DNA of 64,000 nucleotides from Variovorax sp. PMC12. Its GTDB lineage: Bacteria > Pseudomonadota > Gammaproteobacteria > Burkholderiales > Burkholderiaceae_C. The notes beneath the pieces were generated by a model. It did no database searches, had not been told where the DNA came from, and saw nothing but the letters and a program-made list of their open reading frames with translations. How positions within the stretch are numbered: the stretch's first letter is position 1; every line of letters begins with the position of its first letter. Shown here one piece after another: positions 1 to 8,129 of this stretch. A program made the position numbers and the translations under genes. The stretch spans positions 3,545,001 through 3,609,000 of the forward strand of contig NZ_CP027773.1 of NCBI RefSeq assembly GCF_003019815.1, read 5' to 3'.

Positions 1-352
1 CCTTCAGCGCGTCGTAGGGCATCTTGGGGAACAGCGTCGGGTTGATCGCGAGGTTGGCGGTCTGGCCCAGGCCGATGGTGTAGCCGTCGGGCTTGGCCTT
101 GGCCACCACGTCCATGCCGATGTTGCCGTTGCCGCCCGCGCGGTTGTCGACGATGAAGGTCCACTTGGTGTCGTCCATGACCTTCTGCGCGATCAGCCGC
201 GCCACGATGTCGGTGGCGCCGCCGGGCGTGTAGGGCACGACGAGGCGCACCGGCTTGTCGGGCCAGGCCGTCTCGGCGAGGGCGGGTGCGGCGCTCAGGC
301 ATGCCGCGGCCGCGGCGCAGGCGAGCAGTGCGCGCCGTGTGATCGATTGCAT
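1..352 (-). CDS. Bug-family (TctC-like) extracytoplasmic solute-binding protein, 3' part outside window
   Basis: Periplasmic binding protein of the Bug/TctC family, which captures small carboxylates or similar metabolites. Only the first 117 codons lie in the window. I translated it from the CAT at 350-352. A 25- to 27-residue signal peptide (MQSITRRALLACAAA... ending near ALA) is followed by the family's first strand, WPDKPVRLVVPYTPGGATD, and an IVDNRAGGNG loop. It starts 4 bp after the stop codon of the CoA-transferase gene, so it is the third gene of the HMG-CoA lyase/CoA-transferase operon and probably binds the substrate of that pathway. The ligand cannot be told from sequence. The family is strongly expanded in Comamonadaceae. 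Confidence 0.9.
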   Translation of the reverse strand, partial: MQSITRRALLACAAAAACLSAAPALAETAWPDKPVRLVVPYTPGGATDIVARLIAQKVMDDTKWTFIVDNRAGGNGNIGMDVVAKAKPDGYTIGLGQTANLAINPTLFPKMPYDALK

Positions 353-356
353 GGGG

Positions 357-1547
357 TCAGTCTCCGAGGGTGATGTTGTGTTTTGCGAGCGCGGCGATCT
401 GTTCGTCGCTGTAGCCCACTTCTTTGAGGAGTTCGCGGCTGTGTTCGCCGATGTGCGGCGGCTGCAGCCGGATGCCGGGGCGTTCGCCGTCCAGCGTGAA
501 CGGCATCAGCGGCACCTTGGCCGTGCTGCCGTCGTTCATGCGCACCGGCGCGAGGCCGCCGGTGGCGTTGAGGTGCGGGTCGTCGAACAGCGCCTGCGGC
601 TTGGTGATGGGCGCGAAGGGCAGCTCGTTGCGCTCGAACACGGCGGCCAGCTCGGCGGCGCTGCGGTCCGCCAGGTGCGAGCGCAAGATGGGCATCATCC
701 AGTCGCGCGCCAGCACGCGGTCGTTGTTGGTCTTCAGGCGCGGATCGGCCAGCATGTCCTCCAGGCCGAAGGCCTTGCAGAAGATGGCCCACTGCTTGTC
801 GCTGACGGCCGCCAGGAAGATCTGCTCGCCGTCTTTCACGGTGAACACGTCGTACACCGCCCAGGCCGAGATGCGGCTGGGCATCGGGTCGGCCGCCTTG
901 CCGGTGGCGGCGAACTGCATCATGTGCTGCGCCACCAGGAACACGTTGTTCTCGAACAGCGCGGACTGCACCTCGCAGCCCTTGCCGGTGAGCTCGCGCT
1001 GGCGCAGCGCGGCCATCGCGCCGATGGCGCCGAACATGCCGCCCATGATGTCGTTCACGCTGGTGCCGGCGCGCAGCGGGTCGCCGGCGCGGCCGGTCAT
1101 GTAGGCCAGGCCGCCCATCATCTGCACCACCTCGTCGAGCGCGGTGCGGTGGTCGTAGGGGCCGGGCAAGAAGCCCTTGTGGCTCACGTAGATGAGACGC
1201 GGGTTGAGCCTGGCCAGCGTGTCGTAGTCCAGCCCCAGCTTCTTCATGGTGCCGGGCTTGAAGTTCTCGCTGACGATGTCGGCGGTGGCGATGAGGCGCA
1301 ACGCGGCCTCCACGCCCTCGGGCTTCTTCAGGTCGAGCGCGATGCTCTTCTTGTTGCGGTTGAAGGTCGGGAAGAAACCCGCGCCGGAGCCCAGCAGGCG
1401 GCGCGTGTTGTCGCCCTCGATGGGCTCGACCTTGATGACCTCGGCGCCGAGGTCGGCCAGCAGCAGCCCGCAGGTCGGGCCCATGACCATGTGGGTGAAC
1501 TCGACGACGCGAACGCCGGCGTACGGCAGGGGATTGGCTTCAGACAT
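357..1547 (-). CDS. CaiB/BaiF (family III) CoA-transferase
   Basis: Moves CoA between carboxylic acids in the cytoplasm. The protein is 396 aa, the usual family length. The N-terminal Rossmann-like part has VRVVEFTHMVMGPTCG and the CoA-binding region ADLGAEVIKVEP. The catalytic aspartate is probably Asp166 in GTSVNDIMGG, which would form the enzyme-CoA anhydride. Its start overlaps the end of the upstream HMG-CoA lyase-like gene by 8 bp and its stop is 4 bp from the Bug gene, so the three are translationally linked. Paired with an HMG-CoA lyase homologue, it probably activates a branched or hydroxylated dicarboxylic acid (itaconate/citramalate type) for cleavage. That substrate is inferred only from the pairing. 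Confidence 0.9.
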   Translation of the reverse strand: MSEANPLPYAGVRVVEFTHMVMGPTCGLLLADLGAEVIKVEPIEGDNTRRLLGSGAGFFPTFNRNKKSIALDLKKPEGVEAALRLIATADIVSENFKPGTMKKLGLDYDTLARLNPRLIYVSHKGFLPGPYDHRTALDEVVQMMGGLAYMTGRAGDPLRAGTSVNDIMGGMFGAIGAMAALRQRELTGKGCEVQSALFENNVFLVAQHMMQFAATGKAADPMPSRISAWAVYDVFTVKDGEQIFLAAVSDKQWAIFCKAFGLEDMLADPRLKTNNDRVLARDWMMPILRSHLADRSAAELAAVFERNELPFAPITKPQALFDDPHLNATGGLAPVRMNDGSTAKVPLMPFTLDGERPGIRLQPPHIGEHSRELLKEVGYSDEQIAALAKHNITLGD

Positions 1548-2478
1548 GTTGTGCGATGTGTTCCTGGACGAAGCCCTTGGGCAATCCGGCTTCCGGCGTC
1601 ATGCCGTAGACCGGCTCGCCCGGCAGGCCGGCCATGAGCGGCGCGCGCGCCGCGATGAGTTTCCGGATGTCGATGCCGGTGCGTACGCCCATGGCCTCGA
1701 ACATGAAGACGAGGTCTTCGGTCACGGCATTGCCCGAGGCGCCCGGCGCATAGGGGCAGCCGCCCAGGCCGCCGAGCGAAGCGTCGAAGGTGCGCACGCC
1801 CTCGTCCCACGCCGCCAGGCAGTTGGCGATGCCCAGGCCGCGCGTGTTGTGCATGTGGGCGGCGCCCGCGTGCACGCCGATCTCCGCGCGCAGCCGCCTG
1901 AACAGCCGGCGCACCTGCGCGGGGTTGGCATAGCCGACGGTGTCGGACAGGCCCGATTCGTCCGCGCCGGCCTCGATGCATTGCGCGGCCAGGCGGATCA
2001 CGTCGTCTTCCGGCACCAGGCCCTGCAGGGTGCAGCCGAAGGCGGTGGAGATGCCCGCCTCCAGCTTCACGCGCGGCGCGATGGCGTTGCGCAGCTCGGA
2101 GATGGCGCGCACTTCTTCCACCATTTCCGTCGGCGTCTTGCGCACGTTGGCCAGCGAATGCGCCACGCTCGCAGACACCGGCATGGTGAGCTTGTGCACG
2201 CCGGCCTCCAGCGCGGCCTGCGCGCCCTTGCGGTTGGGCACCAGCGCCATCACCACCAGCCCGGGCAGCGTGATGGCATGGCGCACCACCTCGGCGGCGT
2301 CGGCCATCTGCGGCAGCAGCTTCGCGGGCACGAAGGAAGCGACCTCGATCTCGCGCACGCCGGCGGCATGGAGCGCGTCGATCCAGCGCAGCTTGCTGGC
2401 GGTGGGCATGGTGGCCTTGACCGACTGCAGGCCGTCGCGCGGGCCGACCTCGCTGATGAGGACGTCTGGGGGTGTCAT
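1540..2478 (-). CDS. Hydroxymethylglutaryl-CoA lyase-like aldolase
   Basis: DRE-TIM metallolyase family enzyme, 312 aa. It would cleave 3-hydroxy-3-methylglutaryl-CoA or a related hydroxyacyl-CoA such as citramalyl-CoA. Visible signatures are EVGPRDGLQ at residues 10-18 (metal ligand Asp14), AHMHNTRG near 207-214 (metal ligands His208 and His210), and the family's glycine-rich loop GLGGCPYAPGASGN with the catalytic Cys241 and Asn250. First gene of a three-gene minus-strand operon with a CoA-transferase and a Bug binding protein. A divergent IclR regulator lies 116 bp away and is the obvious controller. The start ATG has an AGGAG-like site 6-10 bp upstream. Confidence 0.9.
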   Translation of the reverse strand: MTPPDVLISEVGPRDGLQSVKATMPTASKLRWIDALHAAGVREIEVASFVPAKLLPQMADAAEVVRHAITLPGLVVMALVPNRKGAQAALEAGVHKLTMPVSASVAHSLANVRKTPTEMVEEVRAISELRNAIAPRVKLEAGISTAFGCTLQGLVPEDDVIRLAAQCIEAGADESGLSDTVGYANPAQVRRLFRRLRAEIGVHAGAAHMHNTRGLGIANCLAAWDEGVRTFDASLGGLGGCPYAPGASGNAVTEDLVFMFEAMGVRTGIDIRKLIAARAPLMAGLPGEPVYGMTPEAGLPKGFVQEHIAQHV

Positions 2479-2512
2479 CGGATCTGTCTCCTGTGATGGA
2501 ATCTCTTGACCG

Positions 2513-2547
2513 TTCTGTCTTATAGAACTATATTCCGTTAAACAGAA
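2513..2547. promoter_or_regulatory. Palindromic operator region between IclR gene and HMG-CoA lyase operon
   Basis: Two nested symmetries sit in the AT-rich middle of the divergent intergenic region. TTCTGT (2513-2518) is repeated inverted as ACAGAA (2542-2547), and inside it TATAG-AA-CTATA spans 2521-2532. IclR-family regulators bind short palindromes in divergent promoters. Assignment to this IclR protein is inferred from position. Confidence 0.45.
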
Positions 2548-2594
2548 TTAGACCGCCGATCCGCCCTGGCTGTCAAGCCGAGCCATTCCCGCCC

Positions 2595-3335
2595 ATGCCA
2601 CGCAAAGCCCAGACTCAATCCGCCTCCGACCTGAATGCCGCCCCCGGCGGCGCCGCCGCGGTCGACCGCGCGCTGAGCCTGCTCTCGGCGTTCCGCCCGG
2701 GCGACGAGGCGCTGTCTCTCGCGCAGTTCGCCGAACGCACGCAGCTCTACAAGAGCACCGTGCTGCGGCTGCTGGCTTCGCTCGAACACGCGCGGCTGAT
2801 CCGCCGCCAGGACGACGGCCGCTATGCGCTGGGCATGGAGATCGCGCGGCTGCATGGGCTGTATGCGGCGTCGCTTTCGGTCGACCGCATCGTGCTGCCG
2901 GTGCTGCGCGCGCTCGCGGCGACCACCGGCGAAAGCGCGGCGTATCACGTGCGGCAGGCGCAGGGCGGCAGCTGGGTGCGGCTGTGCCAGTTCCGGATCG
3001 ATTCATCGCACGTGGTGCGCGACCACGTGCGCGCCGGCGACCTGCTGCCCAACGACCGGGGCGCGGGCGCGCGCGTGCTCATCGCCTTCGGCCCGGAGCG
3101 CGACCTGCCGCTCGGCGCCGGAGAACGCAAGCTCTACGAGGACATTCGCGCGCGGGGCTACTGCGCGCTGGTGGGCGACCGCACCGCCGAGCTGGCGGGA
3201 ATCTCGGCGCCGGTGTTCCATGCGGACGGCAGCCTCGCGGCGGCCGTGACGCTGACGATGCCCACGCACCGGTACGACGAGCGCTACATCGAGCCGGTGC
3301 GCGCCGCGGCGAAGGAGCTGAGCGGGCAGGTCTGA
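2595..3335 (+). CDS. IclR-family transcriptional regulator
   Basis: DNA-binding regulator of 246 aa. An N-terminal winged helix (about residues 18-85) begins AVDRALSLLSAF and contains LAQFAERTQLYKSTVLRLL, the typical IclR recognition helix. The C-terminal part (about 90-246) is the effector-binding domain, ending TMPTHRYDERYIEPV. It is transcribed away from the HMG-CoA lyase/CoA-transferase/Bug operon and most likely senses the pathway substrate or CoA thioester. The stop codon is embedded in a perfect 8-bp hairpin that separates it from the convergent aminotransferase gene. Confidence 0.9.
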   Translation: MPRKAQTQSASDLNAAPGGAAAVDRALSLLSAFRPGDEALSLAQFAERTQLYKSTVLRLLASLEHARLIRRQDDGRYALGMEIARLHGLYAASLSVDRIVLPVLRALAATTGESAAYHVRQAQGGSWVRLCQFRIDSSHVVRDHVRAGDLLPNDRGAGARVLIAFGPERDLPLGAGERKLYEDIRARGYCALVGDRTAELAGISAPVFHADGSLAAAVTLTMPTHRYDERYIEPVRAAAKELSGQV

Positions 3336-3351
3336 CGCCGCCCGGCGTCAG
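3332..3351. terminator. Hairpin between convergent IclR and aminotransferase genes
   Basis: CTGACGCC (3332-3339) pairs perfectly with GGCGTCAG (3344-3351) across a GCCC loop. The hairpin overlaps the iclR stop codon. There is no T-run on either side, so it may be a weak bidirectional terminator or only a mRNA 3'-end stabiliser. Confidence 0.4.
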
Positions 3352-3359
3352 TCCGTCAG

Positions 3360-4337
3360 TCAGCGCAGCGCGGCGAGCACCGCGCGGTTCTGCTCGGGCA
3401 GCCCCACGCTGATGCGCAGCCATTGCGGCAGGCCGTAGGGGCCGAGCAGCGACACCTCGATGCCGGCGGCCAGCAGGCGCGCATGCACCGCCTGCGCATC
3501 GCCGACCTGCACCATCAGGAAGTTGCCGGAAGAAGGAACGCAGGGCAGGCCAAGCTCCTTGAAGCCGGCCGCGAGCTGGTCGCGCCCCGCGGTGTTGAGC
3601 ACGTAGGTGCGCGCCAGGAAGTCCGTGTCGCCGAGCGCGGCCACCGCGGCGGCCTGTGCGGGCGTCGTCACGTTGAAGCGCGGGCGTTGTGCGTTCATGC
3701 GCGCCGTGAGCGCCGGCTGCGACACGCCGTAGCCGATGCGCAGCCCGGCCAGGCCGAAGGCCTTGGAGAAAGTGCGCGCCACGATCAGGTTCGGCAGGCG
3801 GCGCACCCACTCGATGCTGTCGTAGCGCTGCGCGGGCGAGAGGTATTCGGTGTAGGCCTCGTCCAGCAGCACCGTCACATGCGCGGGCACCGACTGCAAG
3901 AAGGCCAGCAGCGGCGCGGCGTCGATGAAGGTGCCGGTCGGGTTGTTGGGGTTGGCCACGAACACCAGTCTGGTGTCGTCGCCGATGGCGGCGCGCATGG
4001 CGTCGAGGTCGTGGCCGAACTCGCGCGCCGGCACGACGGTTGCGTGCGCGTGGGCATGCGCCGTGGCCGCGGCATAGACGATGAAGCCGTACTGCGAATA
4101 GACGACGCCCTCGCCCGGCTTCAGGCTCACCTGGGCCGCCAGCTCGAGGATCTCGCTCGACCCGCTGCCCAGCGTGAGCCAGTCGGCCGGCACGTCGAGC
4201 CGGGCGGCCAGCGCGTTCTTCAGGGCCGTGCCGTTGCTGTCGGGGTAGTTGCCCGCGCCCTCGAGCGCGGCGGCGGCGGCGCGACGGGCCGATTCGGGCA
4301 TGCCGAGGGGGTTTTCGTTGGAGGCCAGCAGAATCAT
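3360..4337 (-). CDS. HisC-like pyridoxal-phosphate aminotransferase (histidinol-phosphate aminotransferase family)
   Basis: Class I/II fold aminotransferase, 325 aa. PLP-site residues are visible: NPNNPTG (129-135), DEAYTEY with Asp159 and Tyr162, and the Schiff-base Lys192 in RTFSKAFGLAGLRIGYG. The HisC-typical opening SNENPLG is already at residues 6-12, so the protein lacks the 25-35 residues that usually precede it. A TAA lies in frame five codons upstream of the ATG, so no longer start is possible. No other histidine gene is nearby. It is therefore either a second HisC copy or an aromatic/other amino acid transaminase of this family. Confidence 0.85.
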   Translation of the reverse strand: MILLASNENPLGMPESARRAAAAALEGAGNYPDSNGTALKNALAARLDVPADWLTLGSGSSEILELAAQVSLKPGEGVVYSQYGFIVYAAATAHAHAHATVVPAREFGHDLDAMRAAIGDDTRLVFVANPNNPTGTFIDAAPLLAFLQSVPAHVTVLLDEAYTEYLSPAQRYDSIEWVRRLPNLIVARTFSKAFGLAGLRIGYGVSQPALTARMNAQRPRFNVTTPAQAAAVAALGDTDFLARTYVLNTAGRDQLAAGFKELGLPCVPSSGNFLMVQVGDAQAVHARLLAAGIEVSLLGPYGLPQWLRISVGLPEQNRAVLAALR

Positions 4338-4353
4338 GGAACAGGTCGGGATT

Positions 4354-4371
4354 TATTTAAGAAGTTAAATA
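4354..4371. promoter_or_regulatory. AT-rich palindrome upstream of the HisC-like gene
   Basis: TATTTAA-GAAG-TTAAATA is a perfect inverted repeat with 7-bp arms, 17 bp before the start codon of the aminotransferase. It stands out sharply in GC-rich surroundings. It could be an operator or part of the promoter shared by the divergent aminotransferase and glcB genes. Confidence 0.35.
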
Positions 4372-4541
4372 TATCCGGCGGTCACGGCATTCTTGTCAGT
4401 GCCTACCCTTTGCGCGCCGCAGCTCGCTCGTTCGATTACCTCTATTTTTGTCACGGATAAATCCCGCTTGCGGCTCTTACTGGCCAGCAAAGTATCGAAT
4501 AAAGTTCATCCCAAGACTGCATCTTTCTCAAGGAGAACCCC

Positions 4542-6716
4542 ATGACCGCCCGCACCACCGCCCACGGACTCCAGGTCGCGACCGAGCTCCACCGCTTCAT
4601 CGAGGACAAGGTCCTGCCCGCCAGCGGCGTGGCCAGCGACGTCTTCTGGAAAGGCTTCGACGCCATCGTCAGCAACCTCGCGCCGAAGAACATCGCCCTG
4701 CTCGCCGAACGCGACCGCCTGCAGAGCGAGCTCGACGCCTGGCACAAGAAGAACCCCGGCCCCATCGCCGACATGCCGGCCTACCGCGCCTTCCTCGAGA
4801 AGATCGGCTACCTGCTGCCGCAGCCCAAGGGCGCGAAGGCCACCACGGCCAACGTCGACTCCGAACTCGCGCTGCAGGCAGGCCCGCAGCTGGTGGTGCC
4901 CATCCTCAATGCGCGCTACGCACTGAACGCCGCCAACGCGCGCTGGGGCTCGCTGTACGACGCGCTCTACGGCACCGATGCCATTCCCGAAACCGGCGGC
5001 GCCGAGAAGGGCTCCGGCTACAACCCGGTGCGCGGCGCCAAGGTCATCGAGTTCGCGCGCAACGTGCTCGACCAGGCCGCGCCCCTGGCCAACGGCTCGC
5101 ACAAGCAGGCCACCGGCTACAGCGTGAAGGACGGCAAGCTGGTCGTCGCGCTGCAGAGCAGCAGCACCGGCCTGGCCGACGCATCGCAGTTCATCGGCTA
5201 CCAGGGCGACGCCGCCTCGCCGTCGTCGGTGCTGCTCAAGCACAACGGCATCCACCTCGACATCCGCATCGACCGCTCCACGCCCATCGGCAAGAGCGAC
5301 GCGGCCGGCGTGAGCGACCTGGTGCTCGAAGCCGCGCTCTCGACCATCCTCGACCTCGAAGACTCGGTGGCCGTGGTCGACGCGGCCGACAAGGTGGTCG
5401 CGTATTCGAACTGGCTGGGCATCGTCGAAGGCACGCTGACCGAAGAAGTCGCCAAGGGCGGCAAGACCTTCACGCGCGGCCTGAACCCCGACCGCGAATA
5501 CACCGGCGCCGACGGCAAGCCCGTGAAGCTGCACGGCCGCTCGCTCATGTTCCTGCGCAACGTCGGCCACCTGATGACCAACCCGGCCGTGCTGTATGCG
5601 GACGGCAAGGAGATCCCGGAAGGCATCCTCGACGCCGTGGTGACCACCACCATCGCCACCATCGACCTGAAGCGCAAGGGCAACTCGCGCACCGGCAGCA
5701 TCTACATCGTGAAGCCGAAGATGCACGGCCCGGCCGAAGTGGCCTTTGCCAGCGAGCTGTTCGGCCGCGTCGAGCAACTGCTCGGCCTGCCCGCCAACAC
5801 CGTGAAGCTCGGCATCATGGACGAAGAGCGCCGCACCAGCGTCAACCTGAAGGCCTGCATCGCCGAGGCCGCCGCGCGCGTGGCCTTCATCAACACCGGC
5901 TTCCTCGACCGCACCGGCGACGAGATGCACACCGCCATGCAGGGCGGCCCGATGATCCGCAAGGGCGACATGAAGTCCAGCGCGTGGATCGGCGCCTACG
6001 AAAAGAACAACGTGCTGGTCGGCCTGTCGTGCGGCCTGCGCGGCAAGGCGCAGATCGGCAAGGGCATGTGGGCCATGCCCGACCTGATGGCCGCGATGCT
6101 CGAGCAGAAGATCGCGCACCCCAAGGCCGGCGCCAACACCGCCTGGGTGCCCTCGCCCACCGCCGCCACGCTGCATGCGCTGCACTACCACCAGGTCAGC
6201 GTGACCGCGGTGCAGCAGGAGCTGGAAAAGATCGACGCCGACGCAGAGCGCGACAACATCCTCGACGCGCTGCTGCAGGTGCCGATCGCGGCCGAAGCCA
6301 AGTGGACCGCCGAAGAGCGCCAGCAGGAAATCGACAACAACGTGCAGGGCATCCTCGGCTACGTGGTGCGCTGGATCGACCAGGGCGTGGGCTGCTCGAA
6401 GGTGCCCGACATCCACAACGTCGGCCTGATGGAAGACCGCGCCACGCTGCGCATTTCCAGCCAGCACATCGCCAACTGGCTGCTGCACGGCGTGGTCACC
6501 AAGGCGCAGGTCGACGAGACCTTCCAGCGCATGGCCAAGGTGGTCGACGAGCAGAACGCCGGCGACCCGCTCTACCAGCCGATGGCCGGCAACTTCGCGA
6601 CCTCGGCCGCGTACAAGGCCGCGCAGGACCTGGTGTTCAAGGGCATCGAGCAGCCCAGCGGCTACACCGAGCCGCTGCTGCATGCATGGCGACTGAAGGT
6701 CAAGGGCGAGGCCTGA
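4542..6716 (+). CDS. glcB: Malate synthase G
   Basis: Condenses glyoxylate with acetyl-CoA to malate, the second step of the glyoxylate bypass and the route for glycolate and C2 use. The protein is 724 aa, one residue longer than the E. coli enzyme, and the active-site residues fit that offset: Arg339 in MFLRNVGHLM, Glu428 in GIMDEERRTS, Asp456 in NTGFLDRTGDEMHT, and the catalytic Asp near 632 in GLMEDRATLRISSQH. A strong Shine-Dalgarno (AAGGAG) precedes the ATG by about 7 bp. It is a single-gene unit with its own terminator 26 bp downstream. No isocitrate lyase is in the window. Confidence 0.97.
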   Translation: MTARTTAHGLQVATELHRFIEDKVLPASGVASDVFWKGFDAIVSNLAPKNIALLAERDRLQSELDAWHKKNPGPIADMPAYRAFLEKIGYLLPQPKGAKATTANVDSELALQAGPQLVVPILNARYALNAANARWGSLYDALYGTDAIPETGGAEKGSGYNPVRGAKVIEFARNVLDQAAPLANGSHKQATGYSVKDGKLVVALQSSSTGLADASQFIGYQGDAASPSSVLLKHNGIHLDIRIDRSTPIGKSDAAGVSDLVLEAALSTILDLEDSVAVVDAADKVVAYSNWLGIVEGTLTEEVAKGGKTFTRGLNPDREYTGADGKPVKLHGRSLMFLRNVGHLMTNPAVLYADGKEIPEGILDAVVTTTIATIDLKRKGNSRTGSIYIVKPKMHGPAEVAFASELFGRVEQLLGLPANTVKLGIMDEERRTSVNLKACIAEAAARVAFINTGFLDRTGDEMHTAMQGGPMIRKGDMKSSAWIGAYEKNNVLVGLSCGLRGKAQIGKGMWAMPDLMAAMLEQKIAHPKAGANTAWVPSPTAATLHALHYHQVSVTAVQQELEKIDADAERDNILDALLQVPIAAEAKWTAEERQQEIDNNVQGILGYVVRWIDQGVGCSKVPDIHNVGLMEDRATLRISSQHIANWLLHGVVTKAQVDETFQRMAKVVDEQNAGDPLYQPMAGNFATSAAYKAAQDLVFKGIEQPSGYTEPLLHAWRLKVKGEA

Positions 6717-6741
6717 AACCTGCTCGGCCCCGACTGACGCG

Positions 6742-6765
6742 AACGGCACCTCAGGTGCCGTTTTT
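6742..6765. terminator. Rho-independent terminator after glcB
   Basis: A perfect 9-bp stem, AACGGCACC (6742-6750) with GGTGCCGTT (6754-6762), has a TCA loop and is followed by T's to 6765. The last T is the first base of the convergent DUF1016 stop codon, so the hairpin probably serves both genes. Confidence 0.9.
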
Positions 6766-7967
6766 CATGCGCCCGGCTTTGCCTTTCTCTTGGGCTTCGC
6801 ATCGTCGGGCGACCCCATGGAAAGTTGCCTGAGTTCACGGCGCAATTCGCGTTCGAGTTCCTGCTCCGTCGGCAAATGAAGCTGATAGCGGCTTGCGAAG
6901 ATGTTGCGCTCCTGTTGCTCGCCGAGCGTGTACTTCACCACGGCATCGTTCTTGTCAGGACACAGGATCACACCCAGCGTGGGGTTGTCGCCTTCGGTGC
7001 GACGTTCGCGGTCATAGTAGTTCACATAGAACTGGATCTGGCCGAGGTCGCCATGGGTCAACTTGCCAACCTTGAGGTCGATCAGCACGTAGCACTTGAG
7101 CACGGCGTGATAGAAAACCAGGTCGACGTAGAAGTGATCGCCATCGATCGTGATTCGCTCCTGCCGCGACACGAACGCGAAGCCCTTGCCCAGTTCGAGC
7201 AGAAAGGTCTGCAGGTTGTCGATGAGTGCCTGTTCCAGCCTGGACTCCACCAGCTTCGGTGACTCCGGCAGTCCGAGAAACTCGATCACCATGGGATCCT
7301 TGAATGCGTCCAGCGGCTGTGTCACCTCCTGGCCGTGCGTCGCCAGCCGCATCAATCCCTTCTTGTCCTTGCTCTTCGCCAGGCGGTCGTAGAGCAGGCT
7401 GGATGTCTGCCGCTGCAGTTCACGCACTGACCAAGCGTTGCGGATTGCCTCAATTTCGTAGAAGGCACGCGCCTGCGGCCTCGACACACCCAGGAGCTGC
7501 CGATAGTGGCTCCATGACAGAGACGAATGCAAAGCTCCGGGCTGCCATCCCTTGTCGCCCTTGGATTTCCGAGACGTCGCCTCGGAACTTGCCTCCGGAG
7601 GCAGCACCATGGGCTCGGCCGATTTCCGATACACCGTCTCGGAAATCAGCATGGGGTAATTCAAATAGAACTGCCGAAACGCCTCGAGGTTGTCCACGGA
7701 ATAGCCTCGGCCGAACTCGGCATTCAACCGTGCCGACAGATCGGCAAGAAGCTTGACGCCGTAGCCTGCCCTGCGCTGCCCACGCTGCTCTTCTTCGACG
7801 ATCTCGCGGCCGATCAACCAGTTGGCCGCAACCTGCGTCGTATTGACCGTACGCGTCACGCCGACACGCGCAGCCTCCAGGATCTCGCGAACGCGGCTGA
7901 AAATCGAAACGGCTTTTGCTCCCGGAGGCTTGGCCGCACGGGCGTGGGTGGTAGGTGGGGTGGGCAA
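6765..7967 (-). CDS. DUF1016 / YhcG-type PDDEXK nuclease domain protein
   Basis: 400 aa with the two-part YhcG architecture. The N-terminal DUF1016_N region (about 22-200) includes NWLIGREIVEEEQRGQ and YSVDNLEAFRQFYLNYP. The C-terminal PDDEXK nuclease-fold domain (about 225-375) contains FVSRQERITIDGDHFYVDLV, then DLKVGKLTHGDLGQ, giving the D...(D)xK active-site pattern. Base composition is visibly lower in GC than both neighbours, which suggests transfer. It stands alone, without restriction-modification partners. The frame opens with TTG at 7967 and no clear Shine-Dalgarno; a downstream start would cut into the N-terminal domain. The family is often linked to mobile or defence regions, but its exact function is unsettled. 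Confidence 0.85.
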   Translation of the reverse strand: MPTPPTTHARAAKPPGAKAVSIFSRVREILEAARVGVTRTVNTTQVAANWLIGREIVEEEQRGQRRAGYGVKLLADLSARLNAEFGRGYSVDNLEAFRQFYLNYPMLISETVYRKSAEPMVLPPEASSEATSRKSKGDKGWQPGALHSSLSWSHYRQLLGVSRPQARAFYEIEAIRNAWSVRELQRQTSSLLYDRLAKSKDKKGLMRLATHGQEVTQPLDAFKDPMVIEFLGLPESPKLVESRLEQALIDNLQTFLLELGKGFAFVSRQERITIDGDHFYVDLVFYHAVLKCYVLIDLKVGKLTHGDLGQIQFYVNYYDRERRTEGDNPTLGVILCPDKNDAVVKYTLGEQQERNIFASRYQLHLPTEQELERELRRELRQLSMGSPDDAKPKRKAKPGA

Positions 7968-8129
7968 TGCGCTGCTCTGGAGGAGTGGTGAGAAATTATG
8001 GGGGCATGGTCGACGCTATGGCGCCTTCCATCATGCGCCGCGTGGAAAGCCGCGTCGCGGCGGTGACCACGCCTGCATGGCAATCCATTAGCATTCAGGC
8101 CGCCTCATCCTTCCGGCCCTTCTCTCCTC

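Noticed and set aside
4448..6832. Long plus- and minus-strand frames across malate synthase
   Set aside because: They are Arg/Ala- or Val/His-rich shadows of a GC-rich gene; only the 4542-6716 frame has family motifs.
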